From assembly GCA_031288815.1 (NCBI GenBank), contig JAITQR010000040.1, positions 1-15,424 of the forward strand: DNA of 15,424 bases, read 5' to 3'. The DNA is from Treponema sp. (GTDB lineage Bacteria; Spirochaetota; Spirochaetia; Treponematales; Breznakiellaceae). Below, piece after piece: positions 6,781 to 13,914 of this stretch. The translations under genes were made by a program, and so were the position numbers. Under the pieces are notes generated by a model that worked only from the letters and a program-made list of their open reading frames with translations, did not search any database and was not told the origin of the DNA. The first letter of the stretch is position 1. Each line of letters starts with the position of its first letter.

Positions 6781-7462
6781 AGCGTCCATACTGATCGTCG
6801 AAGATGATCCGGAAATTCAGGAAATGCTCTCCCTGGCTTTCGCGGGGGAAGGATGGAAGCTCTATCAGGCGAGAACCGGGGAAGAAGGCGTGGAACTCCT
6901 GGAGAAACACGGCGCCGACTGTATAATTCTTGACATCATGCTTCCCGGCATGGACGGCCTCAAGGCCCTGAAGAAGATCAAGGGGGACAGGAGGTTCAAA
7001 ATCATCCCGGTAATTCTCGCCACCGCCAAGGGGGAGGAGCCGGACATTATCACCGGCCTGGAACTGGGGGCCGACGACTATGTGGTAAAGCCCTACAGCC
7101 CCCGGGTACTCATCGCCCGGATACGGGCGGCTCTGCGGCGCCTTGAGGAAACCGGGGACAAGGATAAAAATTTCTGGCAGGCGGGGAAAATCAAGATAGA
7201 CGTTCTGCGGCACGAAGCGACCAGGGAAGGCGAGGCCCTGGATCTCTCGGTTACCGAATTCGCCATGCTCCTGCACTTTATTTCCCACCAGGATATTGTT
7301 TTTTCCCGGAACCAGATCATCGCCGCCGTCCACGGTCCCGATTACCCCGCCACCGACCGATCGGTAGACGTGCAGATCCTCGCGCTTAGGAAAAAATTGG
7401 GGGAGGCGGGGGAGATGATCGAAACCATCCGAGGCGTCGGCTACCGCTTCAGGGTCTCGTGA
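6773..7462 (+). CDS. phoB: Phosphate response regulator PhoB (OmpR family)
   Basis: A 229-residue OmpR/PhoB-type response regulator that, once phosphorylated by PhoR, should bind Pho boxes and activate phosphate-starvation genes. The receiver domain (1-122) has the acidic pair D11-D12, phosphoacceptor D54 (ILDIMLPGMDG), T84 and K106 (VKPYSP). The winged-helix DNA-binding domain (about 138-229) ends with the family-typical ETIRGVGYRF. The ATG at 6773 is preferred over an upstream in-frame GTG (6749) because MNKASILIVEDD is the normal receiver start. GAAGAG lies a few bases upstream. It overlaps phoU by 8 bases and phoR by 4. The name PhoB rests on the pst-phoU-phoR context, since domain type alone cannot separate it from other OmpR-family regulators. 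Confidence 0.9.
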   Translation: MNKASILIVEDDPEIQEMLSLAFAGEGWKLYQARTGEEGVELLEKHGADCIILDIMLPGMDGLKALKKIKGDRRFKIIPVILATAKGEEPDIITGLELGADDYVVKPYSPRVLIARIRAALRRLEETGDKDKNFWQAGKIKIDVLRHEATREGEALDLSVTEFAMLLHFISHQDIVFSRNQIIAAVHGPDYPATDRSVDVQILALRKKLGEAGEMIETIRGVGYRFRVS

Positions 7463-9285
7463 AAACCGTTTTCCAAAAAAGTCTTTTAATTCTGGCTTTA
7501 AGCGCCCTGGGGCTTTCCCTGCCGCTCATGATCTCCGTGCTTCTTTTTATGGATTCCCTCTACTATGAAACCAACAGCCGGAACGTCCTCCACGCGGCCC
7601 GGCTTTTCTTTTCGGCCTTTCCGGAAGACTCCCTGCGCGGTTTTTTTGGGGACCCTGAAACAGCCCCTTCCCTCCGGCGGACGGTGGAAGTTCCCGACCC
7701 CTACCGCCTCACCCTGATCGGAAGAGACGGCGCGGTTCTGGCCGATTCCCGCCTGCCCCGAGGGGAAGGGGAATTTGAAAACCACGGGGACAGGCCCGAA
7801 GTGAAAGCCGCCCTCGCCGGCTCCGAGGGAAGCGCCCGCAGGAGTTCCGCGAGCCTCGGCCAGGAACTGCTTTACGCCGCCCTGCCGGTTTACGACCCCG
7901 CCGGCGAAGACCGGGTACTGGGGGTTTTCCGCCTCTCCATGGAAGTACCGAATTTCAGGCGGCGCATATCCGGGGCCGCCCTGCCCTTTCTTTTCGTGGG
8001 GGGTCTCCTGTTTCTTGCCGCCCTGGGGGGGCTTTACCTTTTTTCCCGATCCCTTTCCGGCTCCTTTGCCCGCCTGGTGGAGATAACCCAATCGGTCCAT
8101 TCGCCGGACACCTTTCACCGGACAATAAGCTCCCCCCGGCTCATTTCGGATACCGGCGAATTTGTTACCCTGGAAAAAGCCCTCAAATCCATGGCCGCCG
8201 AATTAAGCTCCCGGATAGAAGCGGCCCGGGCCCAGGGCAGGCGCCTTGAGGCGATCCTCAACGGCATGTCGGAGGCGGTATTCGCTATGGACGAAAGGCT
8301 TACGCTCCACATGGTAAACAGGCAGGCCAGGATTCTCTTTGGTATAGACGAAAGGGTAGATATCGGTTCCCTTTCCCTCCTGGAAGCCACCCGCTCGACG
8401 GAACTGGAGGAGGCCGCGAAAGGCGTGCTCGCCGGAGACACGCCCGAAGAGCTGGAGATCCAGTGTCATACCGCCGCGGTTCAGCGCCGTTTCCGTGTCT
8501 TTGCCTCGTCCCTGGCCCAGCCGGAGGGGAAGCTCCCCGCCGGGGGCCGGGGGGTGGTAATGGTTCTGGGCGATGTCACCAGGCTGCATAAACTGGAACA
8601 GGTTCGCAAGGATTTCGCGGCGAATGTATCCCACGAACTCCGTACCCCCATTCAGGTTATCAAAGGTTTCACGGAAACCCTCCTGGATTCGCCCCTAAAC
8701 GATGAGAAACAACTTTACCGGGTCATAAAAATCATAGAAAAAAACGCCCTGGCCATGGAAAAGCTCACCAACGATCTGTTGAGCCTGGTAAGCCTTGAAG
8801 ACGAAAGGATCTTCCGCCCGGCCATGGAAGAAACGGATCTGGAACAGATCTTCGAGGAAGCCCTCGATTCCGTCCGGCGTCAGGCGGAGGAAAAAAAGAC
8901 ACTCATCCAGGCCCGCTGTCCCCGGGGCCTTTCGGCGAAGCTCTACCCGGTCCTTATCGTGCAGGCCCTGGTGAACCTTCTGGACAACGCGGTGAAATAC
9001 TCCCCTCCCTCCTCCCAGGTATCTCTTGAGGCGGAGGAGGGAGAGGGGGAACTGGTGATTTCGGTAAAAGACACAGGCATAGGCATCCCCGCGGAACACC
9101 TGGATCGTATTTTTGAGCGCTTCTACCGGGTCGACAGGAGCCGGAGTCAGGATCCGGGAGGAACGGGCCTGGGGCTTGCCATTGTCCGGCACATAGCCCT
9201 GATCCACGGGGGGACGGTGGAAGTGGAAAGCCACGCCGGGGAAGGCTCCCTCTTCAGGCTGCGGCTTCCCTCCAGTCACGCTTGA
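7459..9285 (+). CDS. phoR: Phosphate sensor histidine kinase PhoR
   Basis: A 608-residue membrane histidine kinase, the expected partner of PhoB. In order: transmembrane helix 1 (about 8-31); a periplasmic sensor region of about 135 residues that includes LIGRDGAVLADSR (86-98), as in other PhoR-like and Cache-like sensors; transmembrane helix 2 (172-195); a HAMP-like linker (196-255); and a PAS domain (about 262-378). The HisKA domain has phosphoacceptor H392 in NVSHELRTPIQVIKGF. The ATPase domain has N506 in VNLLDNAVKYS, DTGIGIP (538-544), FERFYRVDRS (552-561) and GGTGLGLAI (567-575). All catalytic boxes are intact. The start is GTG, overlapping the phoB TGA stop; the ribosome site is weak, implying coupling. 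The well-formed periplasmic domain is larger than in E. coli PhoR, which largely lacks one. Confidence 0.92.
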   Translation: MKTVFQKSLLILALSALGLSLPLMISVLLFMDSLYYETNSRNVLHAARLFFSAFPEDSLRGFFGDPETAPSLRRTVEVPDPYRLTLIGRDGAVLADSRLPRGEGEFENHGDRPEVKAALAGSEGSARRSSASLGQELLYAALPVYDPAGEDRVLGVFRLSMEVPNFRRRISGAALPFLFVGGLLFLAALGGLYLFSRSLSGSFARLVEITQSVHSPDTFHRTISSPRLISDTGEFVTLEKALKSMAAELSSRIEAARAQGRRLEAILNGMSEAVFAMDERLTLHMVNRQARILFGIDERVDIGSLSLLEATRSTELEEAAKGVLAGDTPEELEIQCHTAAVQRRFRVFASSLAQPEGKLPAGGRGVVMVLGDVTRLHKLEQVRKDFAANVSHELRTPIQVIKGFTETLLDSPLNDEKQLYRVIKIIEKNALAMEKLTNDLLSLVSLEDERIFRPAMEETDLEQIFEEALDSVRRQAEEKKTLIQARCPRGLSAKLYPVLIVQALVNLLDNAVKYSPPSSQVSLEAEEGEGELVISVKDTGIGIPAEHLDRIFERFYRVDRSRSQDPGGTGLGLAIVRHIALIHGGTVEVESHAGEGSLFRLRLPSSHA

Positions 9286-9318
9286 CATTCGTTCATAATT
9301 AGGATAAAGCCACAAGTC

Positions 9319-10023
9319 GTGGGTAAAAAGTACTTGTTAACCGTCTTTTCAACCGCCTTCCTGGTCTTTCCGCTTTTCGCCTACACGCCGGGGGATCTGG
9401 TCCTTAACCCGGAAATACAGGCGGGTTTCGAAATCCCCACGATACAGCGGAACACCGATTATCCCGCCGGAAAAGAGGATGGCGACTATGTCAGCCTCGG
9501 GCTCTGCTGGGGCCTCCGCCTGTCCGCCTATTACCGCCTGACTAACTTTCTTTCCCTGGGCGCCGGCCTCGGTCTTGAGGGGGTCCATAACCAGTACAAT
9601 TTCACCTACTATGTGCAAGCCAACGAGGAAGATTCTTATACCGAGCGGTTTACTTACGACACCTATTATTTTGTGATACCCGCCGGGGTCCGCGCCCATA
9701 TCCGGGCGCTGAGCTTGGGCGCGGGGCTTGCCGGCTATATTCCCCTGGCCGCCAAATTTTCAGGGGATATAAAGCAAAGCGATGTTCATTCAACTTTCGC
9801 CGACGCCGGTTTCAAGGCGAACCCCTTTTTGGGCGGGTTCTTTGATATCGGCTATGACTGGGCGGAAAAGGACGGGAATTCCCGGGGCTTTAACATGAAT
9901 CTGAGGGTAGAAGCCTCGTTCAGTGATAAAATCGCTGAGGGGAACGCGGATTACAAGACTTTCCGCCATGTGGCCGTCTCCCTGAGCGCCGGTTACAGCT
10001 TTCGGACCTTCAATATCCGGTAA
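9319..10023 (+). CDS. Predicted outer-membrane beta-barrel protein
   Basis: A 234-residue protein I cannot assign to a named family. Residues 1-21 (MGKKYLLTVF, then a hydrophobic stretch ending PLFA) form a signal peptide, with likely cleavage before YTPGD. The rest alternates polar and aromatic or aliphatic residues with many glycines and tyrosines, as in small outer-membrane barrels: LGLCWGLRLSAYYRL, LSLGAGLGLEGV, LSLGAGLAGYIPLAAKF, and a last strand VAVSLSAGYSFR. It does not end in the terminal Phe common in proteobacterial barrels. GTG at 9319 is taken as start because it gives a complete signal peptide; AGGAT lies 13 bases upstream, a poor distance. It sits 33 bases after phoR on the same strand, so it is probably the last gene of the Pho operon. 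A porin-like or surface role is an inference. Confidence 0.7.
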   Translation: MGKKYLLTVFSTAFLVFPLFAYTPGDLVLNPEIQAGFEIPTIQRNTDYPAGKEDGDYVSLGLCWGLRLSAYYRLTNFLSLGAGLGLEGVHNQYNFTYYVQANEEDSYTERFTYDTYYFVIPAGVRAHIRALSLGAGLAGYIPLAAKFSGDIKQSDVHSTFADAGFKANPFLGGFFDIGYDWAEKDGNSRGFNMNLRVEASFSDKIAEGNADYKTFRHVAVSLSAGYSFRTFNIR

Positions 10024-10136
10024 GAACAGGTCCTTTGGAAGCGGGGTTTCCGGCGCGTCCCCTTTGTAAACACGAAGCCGGGGCTAATACGCGATATTGG
10101 CGAAGAGGGAATATTCCCGGTATACTGGAGTAAGCT
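10024..10136 (+). other. Intergenic region between the outer-membrane protein gene and maf
   Basis: No convincing terminator closes the Pho operon here: the only hairpin-like pairing (GGGG at 10043 with CCCC at 10059) is weak and is followed by just three T. TAATAC (10085-10090) and TATACT (10121-10126) resemble -10 elements. The second would start transcription only a few bases before maf and overlaps its ribosome site, so it is doubtful. GGAG at 10127-10130 serves maf. Confidence 0.35.
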
Positions 10137-10724
10137 ATGGAACCTATTATTTTAGCATCCGGATCTTTACGAAGACAGGAATACTTTAGGATCCTCGGTC
10201 TGCCTTTCAGCATTATGCCTCCCCTCATCGACGAATCACCGGGCGATATCCGGGATCCCGGAAAACTGGCCGAGACTATGGCGGTTCGCAAGGTGAAAAA
10301 GATAATCGAACTGATGAAGGGCAGCAGTCCTCCCTGGATATGCGGGGCCGATACGGTTATCGCCGTCCAGGGAGAGATATACGGCAAGCCTCAGGACCGG
10401 GAAGACGCCCAGCGCATGCTCAGGCGGCTCCAGGGAGGGGAACACCAGGTGCTTACCGCGGTAGCCCTTTACTGCGACAGGAGTGAGCTCATCGACTGCC
10501 GTCTGGTCGAAAGTTCCGTAAGCTTCTCCCCCCTTACGGAAAACGAAATCGACTGGTACCTTGACACCGGGGAATGGCAGGGGGTCGCCGGTTCTTACCG
10601 GATACAGGGGCTGGCAAGCTGCTTCGTATCCGCCATAAACGGGTCCTACAGCGCCATAGTAGGCTTGCCAATGCGTGAATTTTATGTCATGCTGAGGACA
10701 AACGGCTACCCTTTCGGGGAGTAG
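10137..10724 (+). CDS. maf: Maf-family nucleoside triphosphate pyrophosphatase
   Basis: Maf proteins hydrolyse canonical or modified (d)NTPs such as dTTP and UTP to the monophosphate and pyrophosphate, a house-cleaning role in the cytoplasm. The 195-residue protein is full length. It shows IILASGSLRRQE (4-15), the acidic IDES (31-34), CGADTVIAV (69-77, with the conserved D72), IYGKPQDREDAQRMLRRL (81-98) and the C-terminal AGSYRIQGLA (151-160) with SAIVGLPMREF. Whether it prefers pyrimidine or modified substrates cannot be read safely. The ATG has GGAG 6 bases upstream. It stands alone, 113 bases after the Pho operon and 126 bases before rpsB; no functional link to either neighbour is evident. 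Confidence 0.92.
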   Translation: MEPIILASGSLRRQEYFRILGLPFSIMPPLIDESPGDIRDPGKLAETMAVRKVKKIIELMKGSSPPWICGADTVIAVQGEIYGKPQDREDAQRMLRRLQGGEHQVLTAVALYCDRSELIDCRLVESSVSFSPLTENEIDWYLDTGEWQGVAGSYRIQGLASCFVSAINGSYSAIVGLPMREFYVMLRTNGYPFGE

Positions 10725-10736
10725 CTTTATTTTCCG

Positions 10737-10765
10737 TTGCCCCCTGGCGGGCAATGAGATATAGG
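10737..10765 (+). promoter_or_regulatory. Candidate promoter of the rpsB operon
   Basis: TTGCCC (10737-10742) and TATAGG (10760-10765) are 17 bases apart, each matching the sigma-70 consensus at 4 of 6 positions. Transcription would start near 10772, immediately before the first leader hairpin. TTGCCC also forms one arm of a 6-bp inverted repeat with GGGCAA at 10749-10754, which lies in the spacer; that could be a small operator or chance. Confidence 0.45.
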
Positions 10766-10772
10766 GAAGGCT

Positions 10773-10836
10773 GGTAAGAGAGCCCCGGCTTAGGGACGCG
10801 CGCTCTTACCGTGGGACTTTGACGCGCGAAAGTCCC
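10773..10836 (+). promoter_or_regulatory. Structured rpsB leader: two tandem hairpins with a shared loop sequence
   Basis: Hairpin 1 pairs GGTAAGAG (10773-10780) with CTCTTACC (10803-10810); inside it CCC (10784-10786) can pair with GGG (10793-10795). Hairpin 2 pairs GGGACTTT (10813-10820) with AAAGTCCC (10829-10836) perfectly. The 8-mer GACGCGCG occurs in the apical part of hairpin 1 (10795-10802) and as the entire loop of hairpin 2 (10821-10828); its CGCGCG core is self-complementary. The ribosome site begins 3 bases after hairpin 2. In E. coli, S2 represses its own rpsB-tsf message through the leader, so a similar control element is plausible here. Confidence 0.6.
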
Positions 10837-10839
10837 GGG

Positions 10840-10845
10840 AGGAGG
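10840..10845 (+). promoter_or_regulatory. Strong ribosome-binding site that decides a TTG start for rpsB
   Basis: AGGAGG lies 5 bases before TTG at 10851. Starting there gives [19 protein letters not shown], the usual S2 N-terminus, whereas the next ATG (10866) is too far from the site and would remove conserved residues. Confidence 0.8.
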
Positions 10846-10850
10846 TTGTT

Positions 10851-11738
10851 TTGGCGGTTGTTACCATGAAAAGTCTGCTCGAATCGGGCGTACATTTCGG
10901 CCATCAGGTAAAACGCTGGGATCCCCGGATGAAGAAATACATCTTCGCCGAGCGGAATGGAATTCATATTATCGATCTGCAAAAGACTATCCAGTCGATT
11001 AAAGACGCCTACGAGGCGGTGCGCAAGACCGTGGCTTCAGGTAAATCCGTACTGTTTGTGGGTACCAAGAAACAGGCCCAGCAGGCGATTCAGAAGGAAG
11101 CGGAACGATGCGGCATGTTCTACGTGAACAACCGCTGGCTGGGCGGCATGCTTACCAATTTTGTTACAATCAAAAAATCCCTGCTCCGTCTTAAAAAACT
11201 GGAAAAGATGGAGGTGGACGGCACTTTCGAGAATCTGACCAAGAAGGAAATCGCCTCCCTGGGCAAAGAGCAGACAAAACTCCAGAAGAACCTGGGGGGT
11301 ATCAAGGAGATGAAGGATCTCCCGGGCATCCTTTTCATCATCGACACCCGCAAGGAGGCTATCGCCGTAACCGAGGCCAAACGCATGGGCATTCCCATTG
11401 TCGCGGTGGTGGATACCAACTGTAACCCGGAGGGTATCGACTATCCCATTCCGGGCAATGACGACGCTATCAGGGCAATCACCCTTTTTACCCAGATTAT
11501 CGCCAACGCGGTGGTGGAGGCGGATAACGAAGTGGGACTGAAGATCATCGAAACTCTGGGGGATGAGGATGAAAACATGGAAGACATCATGACCGATGTC
11601 TCCATCAAGGAAGAGGATCGGGAGGTCGATATTAAGTCCTTCACCGGGGAAACCGACGCGGCCGTTCATGAAAGCGCGGAAACCGACGAAGAAGACGATC
11701 TGCCGGTAAATGTGGACAAGGTTTACGAGGAAGAATAG
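10851..11738 (+). CDS. rpsB: 30S ribosomal protein S2
   Basis: S2 is a late-assembling protein of the small ribosomal subunit, bridging the head and body near S1. The 295-residue protein shows the family signatures near the N-terminus ([30 protein letters not shown] split across 14-43) and later [19 protein letters not shown] and [19 protein letters not shown], with [21 protein letters not shown]. It is about 50 residues longer than E. coli S2. The excess is a very acidic C-terminal tail from about residue 235 ([13 protein letters not shown] to the final VYEEE), a feature I recall from treponemal S2. The start is TTG. It heads the rpsB-tsf-frr-uppS-cdsA-dxr operon behind a structured leader. 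Confidence 0.96.
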   Translation: MAVVTMKSLLESGVHFGHQVKRWDPRMKKYIFAERNGIHIIDLQKTIQSIKDAYEAVRKTVASGKSVLFVGTKKQAQQAIQKEAERCGMFYVNNRWLGGMLTNFVTIKKSLLRLKKLEKMEVDGTFENLTKKEIASLGKEQTKLQKNLGGIKEMKDLPGILFIIDTRKEAIAVTEAKRMGIPIVAVVDTNCNPEGIDYPIPGNDDAIRAITLFTQIIANAVVEADNEVGLKIIETLGDEDENMEDIMTDVSIKEEDREVDIKSFTGETDAAVHESAETDEEDDLPVNVDKVYEEE

Positions 11739-11759
11739 GGAAGAAGGAGTTACGACACT

Positions 11760-12623
11760 ATGGCTGTTACCGCAGAAGAAGTAAAGCGGCTTCGGGAAAA
11801 AACCGGGGCCGGTATGATGGAATGTAAGAACGCGCTGGTTTCCACCAACGGCGATATGGCGGCCGCGGAAAAGCTTCTCAAGGAAAAGGGCCTGGCGGCC
11901 CTGGAGAAACGTTCCGGCCGGGCCACCAACGAAGGCAAGGTGTTCACCAAAATAAAGGACGACGGTTCCGCCGCCGCGGTGCTGGAGCTTACCTCGGAAA
12001 CCGATTTTGTGGCCCGGAACCCGGATTTTATTGCCCTGGGGGGAACCATTGCCGAACTGGCTTTGGAAAAAGGCTATACCGAACCCAACGAGGAGCTTTC
12101 CTCCCTGGTGACAGACCTGGCCACCAAGATCCGGGAAAACATGAGTCTGAAACGGCTTAAAATCGTGACGGCCGGACCCGGCGAGTACCTTACCCAGTAT
12201 ATCCACGGGGACGGGAACATCGGCGTGGTAGTAAAATTCGGCGCCGATAAACCTGATGCTTTTAACGGCCAGGAGGCGAAGGATTTCGCCTTTACCCTTG
12301 CCCTTCACATCGCCGCCTTCAATCCCCTGGCTTTGAGCCGGGAAAAGCTTGATCCGGCTTACGTCAAGGAGCAGGAGGATATTTTCCGCGCCCAGATGGA
12401 AGGGGATGAAAAATTCGCCAAGCTTAAAGAGTCGAAGCCCGAGCAGTTTAACGGTATCCTAAATGGTAAACTGAACAAGCTGCTCTCGGAGATTTGCCTT
12501 TTGGAACAGGGTTACGTTAAAGATGAAAAGATCGGCGTTTCCAAGGCCCTGGAGGAATGGGGCAAAAAAATCGGGGCAAACATAAAGGTAAACGAGTATG
12601 TTTACTTTAAAGTAGGACAGTAA
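11760..12623 (+). CDS. tsf: Translation elongation factor Ts
   Basis: EF-Ts regenerates EF-Tu by exchanging GDP for GTP. The 287-residue length is normal. The N-terminal UBA-like domain carries the first family signature LREKTGAGMMECKNAL (11-26). The TDFVARN motif (81-87), which contacts the EF-Tu nucleotide site, is intact, followed by two core subdomains including YIHGDGNIGVVVKFG and the dimerisation helices. AAGGAG 10 bases upstream of the ATG supports this start. It follows rpsB after 21 bases, the arrangement conserved in most bacteria. Its stop is one base before the frr ATG. Confidence 0.96.
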   Translation: MAVTAEEVKRLREKTGAGMMECKNALVSTNGDMAAAEKLLKEKGLAALEKRSGRATNEGKVFTKIKDDGSAAAVLELTSETDFVARNPDFIALGGTIAELALEKGYTEPNEELSSLVTDLATKIRENMSLKRLKIVTAGPGEYLTQYIHGDGNIGVVVKFGADKPDAFNGQEAKDFAFTLALHIAAFNPLALSREKLDPAYVKEQEDIFRAQMEGDEKFAKLKESKPEQFNGILNGKLNKLLSEICLLEQGYVKDEKIGVSKALEEWGKKIGANIKVNEYVYFKVGQ

Positions 12624-12624
12624 G

Positions 12625-13179
12625 ATGAATGACGCTATTTCTTCCGCCGAAGAGCGGATGAAAAAAACCGTTCAAAGCCTAAAGGATTCTTTCGCCGGCC
12701 TCCGGACCGGCCGCGCCTCGGCGTCCCTCTTTGATAAGATCCGGGTGGATTATTACGGGGAAAAGTCCCCTCTCAACCAGGTAGCCAATATCTCCATTCC
12801 CGAGGCCCGGCTCATTGTTATCCAGCCTTGGGATAAGAACTTAATCGGGGAAATTGAAAAGGCTATCCGTTCCTCGGAGCTTTCCCTTAACCCCAGCAAC
12901 GACGGCAAGGTGATCCGGATCAGCGTCCCTCCCCTGACGGAGGAACGCCGGAAGGAACTGGTAAAGCTCGCCAAGAACCAGGCCGAACAGAGCCGGGTGG
13001 CGGTGCGGAATATCCGCAGGGACGGTAACGAGGAGCTGAAAAAGCTCCTCAAAGACGGCGGGGTAACCGAAGACGAGGAAAGCAAGTACTCCGAGGAACT
13101 CCAGAAACTGACGGACGACTATATAGGCAGGGTAAACCAGGTTCTGGAGGAAAAAGAAAAAGAGATCATGGATAATTGA
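12625..13179 (+). CDS. frr: Ribosome recycling factor
   Basis: RRF works with EF-G to split post-termination ribosomes. The 184-residue protein matches the family length and motifs: the long-helix segment LKDSFAGLRTGRASASLFDKI (19-39, read as two parts), VDYYGEKSPLNQVANISIPE, IQPWDKNLIGEIEKAI and the conserved VPPLTEERRKELVKLAK. It lies directly after tsf; in many bacteria pyrH (UMP kinase) separates these two genes, and here it does not. AGGA 7 bases before the ATG, inside the end of tsf, is the ribosome site. The stop overlaps the uppS start. Confidence 0.97.
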   Translation: MNDAISSAEERMKKTVQSLKDSFAGLRTGRASASLFDKIRVDYYGEKSPLNQVANISIPEARLIVIQPWDKNLIGEIEKAIRSSELSLNPSNDGKVIRISVPPLTEERRKELVKLAKNQAEQSRVAVRNIRRDGNEELKKLLKDGGVTEDEESKYSEELQKLTDDYIGRVNQVLEEKEKEIMDN

Positions 13180-13910
13180 ATACGGAAAGAGCCGCTGGTC
13201 CCGCCCACGTGGGAATTATCATGGATGGAAACGGCCGCTGGGCCAAGGGCCGGGGCATGGTCCGGACCCAGGGCCATCTGGAGGGCCTTAAAGCCGCCAA
13301 ACGGGTGGTAAAGGCCGCCAGCGACATGGGGATATCCTACTTAACCCTGTATACTTTTTCCACGGAAAACTGGAAAAGAACGGCGGAGGAAGTGGGCTTT
13401 ATCATGGGGCTGGTAAAACGGTACCTCCGGGGGGAACTTGATTTTTACCGGGAAAACCGTATCCGTATCCGCCATGCCGGCGACAGGGAAGGGCTCCCCC
13501 CGGATGTCCGCCGGGATATTGAAGCCGCCTGTGAAGATACCCGGGAATTTACCGGTACGCAGGTTATTTTGGCCCTGAATTACGGCGGCAGGGATGAGAT
13601 TGTCCGGGCGGTAAACCGGGCCTGGAACGCAAAGTCTTCCGGCCCTTCCGCCGAAGCCGCCGGGAGGGCCTGGCCGCTAAGGGAAGCGGAAATCCGTCAA
13701 TACCTGGACAACCCGGACGTACCGGATCCGGATCTTATCATCCGGACGGCGGGGGAATTCAGAACCAGTAATTTTCTCCTCTGGGAAGGGGCTTACGCGG
13801 AATATTACGTTTCCGATAAATTCTGGCCCGACTGGACGGAAAGCGATCTTGCCCTGGCGCTTCAAAGTTACGGAAAACGGGAACGCCGCTTCGGCGGAGT
13901 GCGGGTATAA
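13176..13910 (+). CDS. uppS: Undecaprenyl diphosphate synthase (cis-prenyltransferase)
   Basis: UppS adds isopentenyl units in cis to farnesyl diphosphate to make the C55 carrier lipid for peptidoglycan and other wall polymers. In 244 residues all family motifs appear: IIMDGNGRWAKGRG (14-27, catalytic D17), LTLYTFSTENWKR (56-68), ALNYGGRDEIVRAV (133-146) and the diphosphate-binding IIRTAGEFRTSNFLLW (188-203, R190, E194, R196). The start is TTG at 13176, overlapping the frr TGA; no ATG occurs before the catalytic region, so a TTG (or a later GTG) is required, and the ribosome site is weak. A 15-residue Ala/Ser/Pro stretch (152-166) is a loop between conserved blocks. Its neighbours cdsA and dxr belong to the same lipid-precursor group. 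Confidence 0.95.
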   Translation: MNTERAAGPAHVGIIMDGNGRWAKGRGMVRTQGHLEGLKAAKRVVKAASDMGISYLTLYTFSTENWKRTAEEVGFIMGLVKRYLRGELDFYRENRIRIRHAGDREGLPPDVRRDIEAACEDTREFTGTQVILALNYGGRDEIVRAVNRAWNAKSSGPSAEAAGRAWPLREAEIRQYLDNPDVPDPDLIIRTAGEFRTSNFLLWEGAYAEYYVSDKFWPDWTESDLALALQSYGKRERRFGGVRV

Positions 13911-13914
13911 AAAA

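Noticed and set aside
9282..9310. TTGACA at the end of phoR as a promoter for the barrel-protein gene
   Set aside because: The hexamer is a perfect -35 match but no good -10 lies 16-18 bases downstream; TAAAGC at 17 bases is poor and would leave almost no leader before GTG 9319. Read-through from phoR is simpler.
10036..10065. Terminator after the barrel-protein gene
   Set aside because: Only a short GGGG/CCCC stem with a bulge can form, and just three T follow.
10121..10126. TATACT as the -10 element of maf
   Set aside because: The match is good, with TTGGCG 18 bases upstream, but transcription would begin after the GGAG ribosome site of maf.
10737..10754. TTGCCC/GGGCAA hairpin as a terminator for maf
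   Set aside because: Six base pairs with no T-run after it on either strand; the left arm fits better as a -35 element for rpsB.
11037..12308. A 423-codon open frame on the minus strand across rpsB and tsf
   Set aside because: It lies wholly antisense to two unmistakable conserved genes, has no plausible ribosome site or recognisable motif, and reflects codon bias in GC-rich coding DNA.
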